Shown: positions 10,040-19,276 of the stretch, piece after piece
Layout: each line of letters starts with the position of its first letter
Position numbering within the stretch: the first letter of the stretch is position 1
NCBI GenBank assembly: GCA_913056225.1
Contig: CAJXMQ010000002.1
Span: 1 to 36,037 of the forward strand
DNA length: 36,037 nt
Direction: 5' to 3'
Source of the DNA: an uncultured Micrococcales bacterium
GTDB taxonomy: Bacteria > Actinomycetota > Actinomycetes > Actinomycetales > Microbacteriaceae
Notes under the pieces: model-generated
The model's input: the letters and a program-made list of their open reading frames with translations, nothing else
Databases searched by the model: none
What the model was told of the DNA's origin: nothing
Program-made: the position numbers and the translations under genes

Positions 10040-10729
10040 CTACATTTTTCTTGAAGGTCGGAAATTCATTGGATCGATGCCTTTTGGAATCGGCATGGAA
10101 TTTCCTAAAGCCTCAAGTCTTTTTGCTACTACTCGGATTTCCCCTCGAGAAAGTTTCTTTTTTCCTGACTTAATTTTTTTCATCATCTTGTGAAGTCTCA
10201 CCTGGTCGGAGTTGCTGCCGACCACGATTTTCTTGACATAAACACCAGGTGCTGCTCGCTGAATTTTCCTAGACTCATCGTCAAATAACTTGCTCAGCTT
10301 TTGTGGGTCACCCTCACCAATAAGGTTTACACCAGTTTTTCCTATAACTCTGTAGACGGCATCTCGAGTTCGAGCGTTTACCTGAACCGGTTGTGCAGCC
10401 CCTGTCCAACTGCCTCTCAGCGAGGATTGAATTACAGCTCCGACCGCTCCGGACTGCCCTTCAATCTGGGCATAAGCGGCCTGCTCGGCTTTTCTGGACA
10501 TGATCACCATGGCCAGTAGCACTGCAGTCAGGGTTGAGCTCACTCCCCAGAGGGCCAATAGCCATGGATTTCCCTGTGAGCTGAAGAAGCCAATTAGGAA
10601 CACCCCGGCCCCAGCAGCAATTCCGATTCCAAGGGCAATCCACACCGATGATGGGTCGGCCTTGGCGGTTACCTTATAGGCACGCCAAAGCTGTTTTAGT
10701 CTTCCGGGTTCTTTATCTTTTTTAGCCAT
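10040..10729 (-). CDS. DUF4191 family integral membrane protein
   Basis: GRLKQLWRAYKVTAKADPSSVWIAL, two TM segments, VIQSSLRGSWTGAAQPVQVNARTRDAVYRVIGKTGVNLIGEG; sits by lipA as in other actinobacteria. Confidence 0.88.
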   Translation of the reverse strand: MAKKDKEPGRLKQLWRAYKVTAKADPSSVWIALGIGIAAGAGVFLIGFFSSQGNPWLLALWGVSSTLTAVLLAMVIMSRKAEQAAYAQIEGQSGAVGAVIQSSLRGSWTGAAQPVQVNARTRDAVYRVIGKTGVNLIGEGDPQKLSKLFDDESRKIQRAAPGVYVKKIVVGSNSDQVRLHKMMKKIKSGKKKLSRGEIRVVAKRLEALGNSMPIPKGIDPMNFRPSRKM

Positions 10730-10743
10730 AGTTGCTCAGCTTA

Positions 10744-11733
10744 CTAAACTGCCTGAGCAAAGCCTTCAGAGGCCTTGTCGGCAAGGTGTTGCAAGTCTTC
10801 AGGAATGTCGCGGCCCAATCGCTGCATGGTCTGAGCCCAGAGTCTTCCCGCTCGGTAACTACTGCGCACGAGGGGACCGCTCATAACTCCGTGGAAGCCA
10901 ATTTCCAATGCTTCATCTTTCAGTTCAACAAATTCCTGTGGCTTTACCCAGCGGTCAACAGGCAAGTGTCGAGGAGATGGTCGGAGGTACTGAGTAATTG
11001 TGATGATGTCACAGCCTGCGTTGTGCAGGTCACGAAGTGCCTCTGAAATTTCTTCCCTGGTTTCACCCATGCCGAGAATCAAGTTTGACTTAGTGATCAT
11101 GCCAGCTTCTTTCGCCATTGTGATCACATCCATCGAGCGTTGGTAGTTGAAAGCTGGTCTGATTCTTTTGAAAATGCGTGGAACAGTCTCGACATTGTGA
11201 GCAAACACCTCAGGTTTGGCATCAAACACGCGTTGCAAAAGCATCTGCTTTCCACTGAAGTCAGGAATCAAGATCTCAACACCAGTTCCTGGGGACTTCT
11301 TGTGTATCTGCTTGATCGTCTGGGCGTAGAGCCAAGCACCTTCATCTGGCAGGTCGTCTCTGGCCACCCCGGTTACGGTGGCATAGCGAAGTTCCATTTC
11401 TTTGACGCTAATTGCGACTCTTCTAGGCTCATCAGCATCGAATGCTGCGGGCTTGCCGGTGTCAATTTGGCAAAAATCACAGCGTCGGGTGCACTGAGAA
11501 CCACCAATTAGGAAGGTTGCCTCTCGGTCTTCCCAGCACTCAAAGATGTTCGGGCAACCCGCTTCTTGGCAGACAGTGTGAAGGTTCTTTTCTTGAACCA
11601 GATTGTGCAGGGATTTATACTCAGGGCCCATTTTTGCAGTGGTTTTTATCCACTCCGGTTTTCTTTCAATCGGGGTTTGAGAGTTCTTTACCTCTAGTCT
11701 GAGTAGCTTTCGTTCACCTTGCTGGCTGGACAT
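10744..11733 (-). CDS. lipA: Lipoyl synthase (radical SAM)
   Basis: [36 protein letters not shown], both Fe-S cluster motifs; ends [15 protein letters not shown]. Confidence 0.97.
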   Translation of the reverse strand: MSSQQGERKLLRLEVKNSQTPIERKPEWIKTTAKMGPEYKSLHNLVQEKNLHTVCQEAGCPNIFECWEDREATFLIGGSQCTRRCDFCQIDTGKPAAFDADEPRRVAISVKEMELRYATVTGVARDDLPDEGAWLYAQTIKQIHKKSPGTGVEILIPDFSGKQMLLQRVFDAKPEVFAHNVETVPRIFKRIRPAFNYQRSMDVITMAKEAGMITKSNLILGMGETREEISEALRDLHNAGCDIITITQYLRPSPRHLPVDRWVKPQEFVELKDEALEIGFHGVMSGPLVRSSYRAGRLWAQTMQRLGRDIPEDLQHLADKASEGFAQAV

Positions 11734-12355
11734 TTTCACCTATCTTTCCCATCAATCCCATCACACTTTGAGCAACTTCTGCCAGTTCAAAATGTTTATT
11801 GGCAAACTTTGCCATGGTGGTGACCCCTGCATCTTCTATTCCGCAGGGTATGAAGCTTTCGTATGGCTCTAAAGAATTGTTCACATTCAGTGCGAAGCCG
11901 TGCATTGTTATTTTTTCACTGACCCTGATTCCAATGGCAGCTATTTTTTCTTCGCCATTAGGTCCATCAACCCAAACACCACTTCGACCCTCGACGGTCT
12001 TGGCCTGAATTTGAAATTCGCTCAAAACTGCAATCAATACATTTTCAAGCCAGCGCACGTATCCAACGACATCAATTGGTCTTGGCAGGTTCAGGATCGG
12101 ATAGCCAATCAGTTGTCCGGGTCCATGCCACGTAATTTTTCCACCTCGATTAGTTTCAATCACCTCTGTGCCATCAGTTGGTAGTTCGTGCCGCTCACTT
12201 CTCTTGCCAGCAGTGTAGACAGGGGAGTGCTGGAGCAAAATTACAGTATCGCTGCGTTGTCCTGAGGCAACCTGAGAATGAATGGACTGTTGCAGCTCAT
12301 AGCCCTCTGAGTAGCCCATCGGAGCTTGATCAAGCAGGTTCATAAATTCAGGCAT
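11714..12355 (-). CDS. lipB: Octanoyl-(acyl carrier protein) transferase
   Basis: [64 protein letters not shown]. Start at MPEFMNLL preferred over the ORF-track start at 12382. Confidence 0.94.
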   Translation of the reverse strand: MPEFMNLLDQAPMGYSEGYELQQSIHSQVASGQRSDTVILLQHSPVYTAGKRSERHELPTDGTEVIETNRGGKITWHGPGQLIGYPILNLPRPIDVVGYVRWLENVLIAVLSEFQIQAKTVEGRSGVWVDGPNGEEKIAAIGIRVSEKITMHGFALNVNNSLEPYESFIPCGIEDAGVTTMAKFANKHFELAEVAQSVMGLMGKIGENVQPAR

Positions 12356-12437
12356 GTTCCACCCCTGCGCCGAGTTTTGCACAGCGATTAGTTGGCTGAC
12401 TCTTTTTCAATTCTCCAACCCCTATCCTCTGAGTGTG

Positions 12438-12644
12438 ATGCTCATTCGATTTCGCGGTGGTCTTTGTCTGAAGCTCAAAGGCCGTTACTACCCTCTTTAT
12501 CCTGCTTGGACCTGTTATGCCCAATCTGCGGGGCTGAATCCAAAAATGAATTCTTCGGGAAGGGTTTATTTTGAAAAACTCCCCGAGAAGCTGCATTTCG
12601 TAAAACAGCCCTACAACCCTGCCGATGGCTGGCTAGATTCCTAG
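12438..12644 (+). CDS. Putative small protein of unknown function (68 aa)
   Basis: Open frame MLIRFRGGLCLKLKGRYYPLYPAWTCYAQSAGLNPKMNSSGRVYFEKLPEKLHFVKQPYNPADGWLDS fills the otherwise empty lipB-sucB gap and ends 12 nt inside the sucB 3' end; family not recognised. Confidence 0.4.
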   Translation: MLIRFRGGLCLKLKGRYYPLYPAWTCYAQSAGLNPKMNSSGRVYFEKLPEKLHFVKQPYNPADGWLDS

Positions 12645-14063
12645 CTGACCCTCGAAAGCTCCTTCTTCCAGTCTTACCTTCAAGTCGCTTAGATACCTGG
12701 CCGCATCCGCACCATCAATGTTCCGGTGATCGTAACTCAGGGCCAGATACACCATGCTTCTGATAGCAATCACGTCAGAGCCATCCGCGGACTGCATCAC
12801 TACTGGACGCTTGGTGACAATTCCTGTTCCCAAGATTGCACTTTGGGGCAAGAACACAACTGGTGTGTCAAACAGAGCGCCTCGAGAGCCAGTGTTAGTC
12901 AGGGTGAAGGTTCCACCAGATAATTCATCTGGGGTCAGTTGATTGTTTCTGGTGCGCTCTGCCAAGTTGGCAATTTGCTTTGCAGTTTCTGCAATTGTCA
13001 ACTCGGAAGCATCTCTAATCACGGGTGTTAGAAGTCCTCGATCGGTTTCTACTGCAAAAGAAATATTCTCCGTTGGGTGATAAACGATTGAATCTTCTTC
13101 GATGGTCGAATTGATCTTGGGGTTTGATTTCAAAGCCTCGGCTGCCGCTAAGTTGAAAAACGGCATAAACGAGAGCTTCACACCTGTTTTGGAGATGAAG
13201 TCAGACTGAATCTTCTTACGAAGTTCAGCAATCTTGGTCACGTCAACCTCTACCACTGTGGTTAGCTGTGCAGAGCTTTGCATGGACTCGACTGCCTTTG
13301 AGGCCAGCACCTTGCGAAGTCTTGACATCTTTTCGGTGGTTCCCCTTAGTGGGCTGATCTCGACCTGGTGACTCTTGGTAGGCGCGGCCTGGGTGGTTGC
13401 AGGAGCTGCGCCAATCATGGCCTCGACGTCTTCTTTGCGGATTCTTCCGCCAATTCCCGAACCATTTATCTTCGAAAGATCGACCCCGTTGTCTTTAGCC
13501 AATTTCCTGACGATTGGTGTCACGTAATTGGCATCACTTTCATTTGCAACCGCAGCAGCGGGGGCAACAGGGGTTTCTGGGGCCGCAGGGGCAGCGGGGG
13601 TTGCCGGCGTTTCTGCAACCGGTGCAGGGGGAGTTGGTGCTGCAACTGGTGCAGGGGGAGTTGGTGTGGCAGGAGGGGCTGGAGTTTCTGCTACCGGAGC
13701 CTCTGGGGCTTGAGCCGGAGCTGCTTCTGTTGGCGCTTCTGCAACTGGCGCTGGCGCCTCGACTACTGCCGCTGCCGGTTCACTAGCTGGTTCTGCAGCT
13801 GGCTCCGTAGGTGTCGACTCAGTTGCCGCACCCTCGCCGATAATGGCAAGCACTGCACCAACTTCGACGGTGTCGTCCTCCTGAGCTCGAATTTCCTGTA
13901 ATACGCCCGCAACTGGGGAGGGGATTTCTGTGTCAACCTTGTCGGTGCTGACCTCTACCAGAGGCTCATCCACAGCGACGGTGTCGCCTACATTTTTTAG
14001 CCAGCGCGTGATTGTTCCCTCGGTGACTGATTCACCAAGTGCTGGAAGCTGTACTTCGCTCAT
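12633..14063 (-). CDS. sucB: 2-oxoacid dehydrogenase E2 component (dihydrolipoamide acyltransferase, SucB-type)
   Basis: N-terminal lipoyl domain (VEVSTDKVDTEIPSPVAG), Pro/Ala-rich linker, peripheral-subunit-binding domain (YVTPIVRKLAKDNGVDLSKINGSGIGGRIRKEDV), catalytic SYDHRNIDGADAARYL. Confidence 0.93.
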   Translation of the reverse strand: MSEVQLPALGESVTEGTITRWLKNVGDTVAVDEPLVEVSTDKVDTEIPSPVAGVLQEIRAQEDDTVEVGAVLAIIGEGAATESTPTEPAAEPASEPAAAVVEAPAPVAEAPTEAAPAQAPEAPVAETPAPPATPTPPAPVAAPTPPAPVAETPATPAAPAAPETPVAPAAAVANESDANYVTPIVRKLAKDNGVDLSKINGSGIGGRIRKEDVEAMIGAAPATTQAAPTKSHQVEISPLRGTTEKMSRLRKVLASKAVESMQSSAQLTTVVEVDVTKIAELRKKIQSDFISKTGVKLSFMPFFNLAAAEALKSNPKINSTIEEDSIVYHPTENISFAVETDRGLLTPVIRDASELTIAETAKQIANLAERTRNNQLTPDELSGGTFTLTNTGSRGALFDTPVVFLPQSAILGTGIVTKRPVVMQSADGSDVIAIRSMVYLALSYDHRNIDGADAARYLSDLKVRLEEGAFEGQLGI

Positions 14064-14072
14064 TGTTTTCTC

Positions 14073-15449
14073 CTAGGCGTGCGCGTGCAGTGGTTTGCCG
14101 GCAAGTGCCAAATGAGCCTCGCCGAGTGATTCGTTCATGGTGGGGTGAGCGTGAACCAGAGGAGCTACGTCTTCGGGGTGTGCTTCCCAGTTCACTATTA
14201 GTTGCGCTTCACCTATTTGCTCACCGGCTCGAGAGCCAATCATGTGGAACCCGACAACGGGTCCGTTTACCTCACGGATGAGTTTGATGACTCCGGCGGT
14301 GTCTAGAATTTGACTCTTGCCATTGCCGGCAAGGTTGTACTCATAGGTAGAAATCTTGTCAGCGCCAAATTTCTCCTTGGCCTGGTCTTCGGTGAGGCCA
14401 ACGGAACCAATCTCTGGCTCACAGTAGGTGACACGTGGGATTCCCATTTCATCAACTACCTGTGGATTTAGTCCCGCGAGTTCCTCGGCAACAAAGATTC
14501 CCTGTTGGAAACCACGGTGAGCCAGCTGCAAGCCAGGAACGATGTCGCCTACCGCATAGACGCCTTCAAGACTTGTTTGGAGTCGTTCGTTGGTGGTGAC
14601 CCATCCTCGCTCCATTGCAACGCCTTGCTCCTCGTAGCCAAAGCCCGTTGCGTTTGGAGCGCGCCCGACTGCAACCAGCAGCAAATCGGCCTGAATGTTG
14701 TCTGCACCCTCCAGCGAAATATCAACGCCAGCATCGGACTGAGTTACTCCAGAGAACCTGGCTCCGAGTTTCAGCTCAATACCACGCTTTTTATAGGCTT
14801 TTTCGAGCTGCTTGCTCATTGATGGGTCCTCATTTGGAACCAATCGATCAAAGCCTTCAATAATCACAACTTCGCTTCCGAAGCTTCTCCAAACACTTGC
14901 AAACTCAACGCCAATTACTCCGCCACCCAAAACTGCGACTTTATTTGGAATCCAATCCATTTGAAGTGCCTGATCGCTGTTGACAACACGACCACCAATT
15001 TCCAGACCTGGAAGGGTTTTGGACACTGATCCAGTTGCCAGTACCACGTTTTTTCCTGTGTAGACGTCTGATCCAACGGTGACAGACTTGGGACCCGTTA
15101 GGTGCCCCTCACCTTCAACCATGGTCACTTTTTTGGCCTTGATAAGTCCACTGAGGCCTTTATATAGGCGATCAACTATGTTGTCGCGGTAACTGTTTAC
15201 CGCTGTCATATCGATGCCTTGAAATTCTGCATGAACACCGAACTGCTCGCTCTCACGTGTCACATCAGCCACCTCGGCTGCGTGTAACAATGCTTTGGTT
15301 GGGATGCAACCGCGGTGTAGACAGGTGCCTCCGAGCTTGTCTTTTTCAACCAGGGCAACATTCATGCCCAACTGAGCCGCTCGCAGTGCAGCGGAATACC
15401 CGCCAGATCCGCCACCGAGGATTACTAAGTCAAAATTGTGTTCTGCCAA
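14073..15449 (-). CDS. lpdA: Dihydrolipoamide dehydrogenase (E3)
   Basis: LVILGGGSGGYSAALRAAQLG, GGTCLHRGCIPTKALLHAAEV redox motif, VYAVGDIVPGLQLAHRGFQQG, HAHPTMNESLGEAHL. Confidence 0.97.
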   Translation of the reverse strand: MAEHNFDLVILGGGSGGYSAALRAAQLGMNVALVEKDKLGGTCLHRGCIPTKALLHAAEVADVTRESEQFGVHAEFQGIDMTAVNSYRDNIVDRLYKGLSGLIKAKKVTMVEGEGHLTGPKSVTVGSDVYTGKNVVLATGSVSKTLPGLEIGGRVVNSDQALQMDWIPNKVAVLGGGVIGVEFASVWRSFGSEVVIIEGFDRLVPNEDPSMSKQLEKAYKKRGIELKLGARFSGVTQSDAGVDISLEGADNIQADLLLVAVGRAPNATGFGYEEQGVAMERGWVTTNERLQTSLEGVYAVGDIVPGLQLAHRGFQQGIFVAEELAGLNPQVVDEMGIPRVTYCEPEIGSVGLTEDQAKEKFGADKISTYEYNLAGNGKSQILDTAGVIKLIREVNGPVVGFHMIGSRAGEQIGEAQLIVNWEAHPEDVAPLVHAHPTMNESLGEAHLALAGKPLHAHA

Positions 15450-15484
15450 GGATTCTCCAAATTGAGTTGTTATTTTGCTCCAGC

Positions 15485-16858
15485 TTACTCCTGATTTTCT
15501 TTATGCATAATCAGCTCTAATAAAGTTCTAATCATCACCCCGCTGGCTCCCTTTGGGGTGTAATCGTAAGCAGCGGAAGAGTTATTTGCAGCACCCGCTA
15601 TATCTAGATGCACCCAGGGAATCTGCTTGTCTTCCTTCTTCGCGACGAACTGCGAAAGAAATTGTCCAGCAATAAGCATGCCACCGGCTCTATTTCCAAT
15701 TTTTACGTTCATGAGGTCCGCGATATCGCTTTCGAGAAGTTCTGCCAATTCCTCAGGCAAAGGCATGTGCCAAACAAGCTCTCCAGCCTTTTCTGCTGCA
15801 CGCTGAACCTGCTTCACCGCATCTTCATCTCCCATAGCACCCACGTAGCGGTTACCAAGTGAAATGACGGCGGCGCCGGTTAGCGTTGCAACATCAATTA
15901 TTAGGTCTGGGTTTTGCTCGCTAGCGAGGGAGAGACCGTCCGCCAAAACCAATCTCCCTTCGGCGTCAGTGTTCAAAACCTCAACGGTTTTACCATTTCT
16001 GATGGTTATAACATCGCCAGGTCTGGTTGCTCGACCGCTGGGCATGTTCTCCGCCAAGCAAAGATAAGCTGTCACATCTGCGCTGGTCTCAGTGTTTGCC
16101 AGTATCTGCATCACACCCAGCACTGTCGCAGCGCCTGCCATGTCGTATTTCATCCCGACCATGCCCTCGGATGGTTTGATGCTAAGGCCACCGGTGTCAA
16201 AGGTGATTCCCTTGCCAACCAGCGCTATTTTTTTGCCTTTTCCCGGTTTGCGGATCTTTACAAGTCGGGGAGGTCTTTCACTTCCCTGACCAACAGCCAA
16301 AATGCCACCGCAATTTTCCTCCACTAGCTTCTGCTCGTCCCAGATATCCACTTCTAACCCCGGAATGCTTGAGGCAAGGGTTGCAACTGCCTCTGGATAC
16401 ATGTGGTTTCCAGGTGTGTTGATTATTTTTCGGGTGTGATTGACGGCATCGGCTATTTGAATTGCCTTCTGCATGGGTTCTTGATACTTAGTGGGGACCT
16501 GTAGCTGGGTTTGATCTATCTCCTTGGCCCCATACAGCCTTTGATCAAAACCACCCAGCAGTAATCCTTCAAAAAAGGCCTGCGGATGTTTGAGGTCGAG
16601 ATCAATCACGGCTTGGCCCAGATGCGAGATTGCTCGCGCTAACTTTCCGGCGAGTTTCCTGGTTTCTGTTTCATCAGGGTCGCTATCACCAAATCCAACA
16701 TAAACATCAGGGGATTGCACTAAAACCTGGCCAGCTTTGTTTTTGAAGTTGTTGTGCTTGGCAGTTTGCTGCAGTTGTTCATCTGGCGATGAGGGGTACT
16801 GGCGGATGGTTGGGATGGATGCGTTTTCGGGTTGTGTTGAAAGTGTGAGAGAAATCAT
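15485..16858 (-). CDS. pepA: Leucyl aminopeptidase (M17)
   Basis: LVGKGITFDTGGLSIKPSEGMVGMKYDMAGAATVLG and EVLNTDAEGRLVLADGL. Confidence 0.96.
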   Translation of the reverse strand: MISLTLSTQPENASIPTIRQYPSSPDEQLQQTAKHNNFKNKAGQVLVQSPDVYVGFGDSDPDETETRKLAGKLARAISHLGQAVIDLDLKHPQAFFEGLLLGGFDQRLYGAKEIDQTQLQVPTKYQEPMQKAIQIADAVNHTRKIINTPGNHMYPEAVATLASSIPGLEVDIWDEQKLVEENCGGILAVGQGSERPPRLVKIRKPGKGKKIALVGKGITFDTGGLSIKPSEGMVGMKYDMAGAATVLGVMQILANTETSADVTAYLCLAENMPSGRATRPGDVITIRNGKTVEVLNTDAEGRLVLADGLSLASEQNPDLIIDVATLTGAAVISLGNRYVGAMGDEDAVKQVQRAAEKAGELVWHMPLPEELAELLESDIADLMNVKIGNRAGGMLIAGQFLSQFVAKKEDKQIPWVHLDIAGAANNSSAAYDYTPKGASGVMIRTLLELIMHKENQE

Positions 16859-16889
16859 TGGATTATTTTATGCGAGGTAGGATTTAGCC

Positions 16890-17807
16890 GTGACCGAGTC
16901 AGATGTTTATAAGTGGGTTGTGCAGTCGGATCTTGTGGAGCCGGGCCTTCCTCTAATTGCCACTCTGACTGGATTCAACGACTCTGGAAGCTGTATCACA
17001 CAGGTCTCGGATCAACTATTCGGCCACCTAGACAACGAGCTGGTTTTGCAATTTAGCAATGACAGATTGCTCGATTACCGCTCTAGGCGTCCACGCATGT
17101 TTTTTGAAAAAGACCACATAACAAGTTATGAGCCACCCGTACTCGCTTTGTATCAATTCAGCGATGAAGCTGGAAAGAAGTTTTTGCTACTCGACGGTTA
17201 TGAGCCTGATTTCTCCTGGAACGCATTCTCAGAGTCAGTGCTTGAAATCAGCAGGACACTGGAAGTAAGTAGCTTGACCTGGATGCACGCTATTCCCTTT
17301 CCAATTCCGCACACTCGGGACATTGGCGTGACCGTGAGTGGCAACCGTCATGACCTAATCGAGGAGTACAGCGAGTGGAAGCCTCAGACAGAGGTGCCAG
17401 GCAACGTGCTGCACCTTCTGGAATACAAGCTTTCAGGTTATGGGGTGCCGGTGGCTGGTTTTGTGATGTTGGTTCCGCATTATCTTGGTGACTCTGAGAT
17501 GCCCCAAGCCGCCTTGAAAGCACTTGAATTGGTTTCCAGAGCAACTGGCTTGGTATTTCCAAGCGACAGCCTGCGTGAAAGTGGCAAGAAATTCCTCACA
17601 AAATTAGAAAAACAGGTTCAAGAGAATGAAGAGCTTCAGAAGATGATTGGAAACTTGGAAGCTGGTTATAAAAACAGCAACATGGGACCAATGAGAGCTC
17701 CGATTGGCAAAAAAGATGTAGAAGTGCCTTCTGCGGATGAGATTGCCGAGGAACTGGAAGGCTATTTAACTCAAATGCGTAGAGGCGAAAACGAAGACGA
17801 TGAATAG
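16890..17807 (+). CDS. PAC2 (proteasome assembly chaperone) family protein
   Basis: GTG start; LIATLTGFNDSGSCITQVSDQLFGHLDNELVLQFSNDRLLDYRSRRPRMFFEKDHITSYEPPVLALYQFSDEAGKKFLLLDGYEPDFSWNAF. Confidence 0.9.
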   Translation: MTESDVYKWVVQSDLVEPGLPLIATLTGFNDSGSCITQVSDQLFGHLDNELVLQFSNDRLLDYRSRRPRMFFEKDHITSYEPPVLALYQFSDEAGKKFLLLDGYEPDFSWNAFSESVLEISRTLEVSSLTWMHAIPFPIPHTRDIGVTVSGNRHDLIEEYSEWKPQTEVPGNVLHLLEYKLSGYGVPVAGFVMLVPHYLGDSEMPQAALKALELVSRATGLVFPSDSLRESGKKFLTKLEKQVQENEELQKMIGNLEAGYKNSNMGPMRAPIGKKDVEVPSADEIAEELEGYLTQMRRGENEDDE

Positions 17808-19041
17808 CAAACTCGCTTGGCGGGTTTTGATTTTTGCAAGTGTTGCATATCTAGTCAGCGTTACTCAGCGGACCAGCTTGGGGGTTGCTGGGATTGAGGC
17901 CAGCGAGAGGTTCGACACAACGGCCGTCCAGCTGAGTTATCTTGCAGTTTTTCAACTGGTTGTTTATGCCAGCATGCAGGTTCCAGTTGGCCTGTTGTTG
18001 GACAGATACGGATCTCGCAGGCTTATAACTATTGGCGCCATGTTGATGGCAATCGGACAGTTGCTGGTTGCCATCGCGCCTGTCTTGTCGGTTGCTGTCA
18101 TTGGCAGGGGAGTGCTGGGGCTGGGTGATGCCTTTACCTTCATCAGTGTTTTGAGGCTTGTCCATACTTGGTTCGACTCCCAAAAAAGCGCGATTTTGCA
18201 GCAATATGTCGGAAACCTGGGTCAGCTTGGGCAAATCCTGAGTGCAATTCCGTTTGCTTACTTTCTTGGAATTGGAGGGTGGACAAGTGCCTTTTTAGCC
18301 TTGGCTGGACTTGGTGCGTTGATTGCGGCACTTTCTTGGCTGATGATTCAAGATAAGGCGAAGATCTCTGAGAATGTCAGTTGGCGCACTGCCGTAGCTG
18401 AGCTGAGGGAAACCATCTCTCAATCTGGCACCAGAATGTCTTTCTGGGTTCACTTCACTGCGCAGCCAACTCCGGTTACTTTTGGTTTGCTTTGGGGGGT
18501 CCCCTTTATGGTTCAAGCTCAGGGGTTTGAACCCTGGATAGCCTCGGCGGCACTCACCTTTATGGTGGTTTGGGGCATCATTGCCGGTGGCATAATTGGC
18601 CCACTCAGTGCCAGACACCCCGCATACCGTCGAAGAATCGTATTGATCCAGATGTTGTTGATTTTCGCAGCATGGGGCACCGTTTTGATTTTTCCGGCAC
18701 CAATACCCATCTGGTTGCTTTTCGTCTTTTTATTGCTAATCACCCCTGGTGGGCCAGTGTCATTTTTAGCTTTCGAGTATTCGGCGCAGCTGATACCTGA
18801 AAAGAAGCGTGGCGCAGCAAATGGTTTTATTAATACAGGCGGCTTCTTTGCTGGCCTATTGATAATTTTTGCGGTTGGGGCAGGGTTAGACCTTGCCCTT
18901 GTTTCAGGCATAAGTGAGTCTCGGTTTGCCATAGAGGGTTTTAGGGTGGCCATGATTGGGCAGGGATTGGTTCTGCTATTCGGTTTGGGCATGTTTTTGA
19001 GGGAAAACGCCAAGACCCAAAAACTACTCAAAGAGGAATAG
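17800..19041 (+). CDS. MFS transporter
   Basis: Multiple TM segments, VPVGLLLDRYGSRRLITIGA and VIGRGVLGLGDAFTFISVLRLVHTWF MFS motifs; overlaps PAC2 stop by 8 nt. Confidence 0.9.
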   Translation: MNSKLAWRVLIFASVAYLVSVTQRTSLGVAGIEASERFDTTAVQLSYLAVFQLVVYASMQVPVGLLLDRYGSRRLITIGAMLMAIGQLLVAIAPVLSVAVIGRGVLGLGDAFTFISVLRLVHTWFDSQKSAILQQYVGNLGQLGQILSAIPFAYFLGIGGWTSAFLALAGLGALIAALSWLMIQDKAKISENVSWRTAVAELRETISQSGTRMSFWVHFTAQPTPVTFGLLWGVPFMVQAQGFEPWIASAALTFMVVWGIIAGGIIGPLSARHPAYRRRIVLIQMLLIFAAWGTVLIFPAPIPIWLLFVFLLLITPGGPVSFLAFEYSAQLIPEKKRGAANGFINTGGFFAGLLIIFAVGAGLDLALVSGISESRFAIEGFRVAMIGQGLVLLFGLGMFLRENAKTQKLLKEE

Positions 19042-19276
19042 TCAATTCCGATAAATTGTTTCACCCAGCCTAGTGAAAAAACTTGGGAAGTCTGGCATAC
19101 TAGAGGCTTACCCATGCAAGGGAACTTGACATGGGATTAATTTCTGCCCGGGGAAGGATAGAAAAATCGCTGTAAAAGCATCAAAGAGCACTAAGGCAAG
19201 CGCCTCAAAGGCTAAGCCTAAGGCTGAGGCAAGCCCGAAAGCAGAGGGTGAAAACCTGGAAGCGGTTGAGGAAATC

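Noticed and set aside
13560-13800. Imperfect tandem repeats (GGTGCAGGGGGAGTTGGTG-type)
   Set aside because: Explained by the repetitive Pro/Ala linker of the E2 protein, not an independent DNA repeat element.
13368-13901. 177-aa + strand ORF, Cys/Trp/Arg/Gly-rich
   Set aside because: Antisense shadow of the Pro/Ala-rich sucB linker; low-complexity composition and no independent start signal.
18519-19115. 198-aa - strand ORF
   Set aside because: Antisense to the MFS gene and sigA leader; composition reflects the reverse complement of TM codons.
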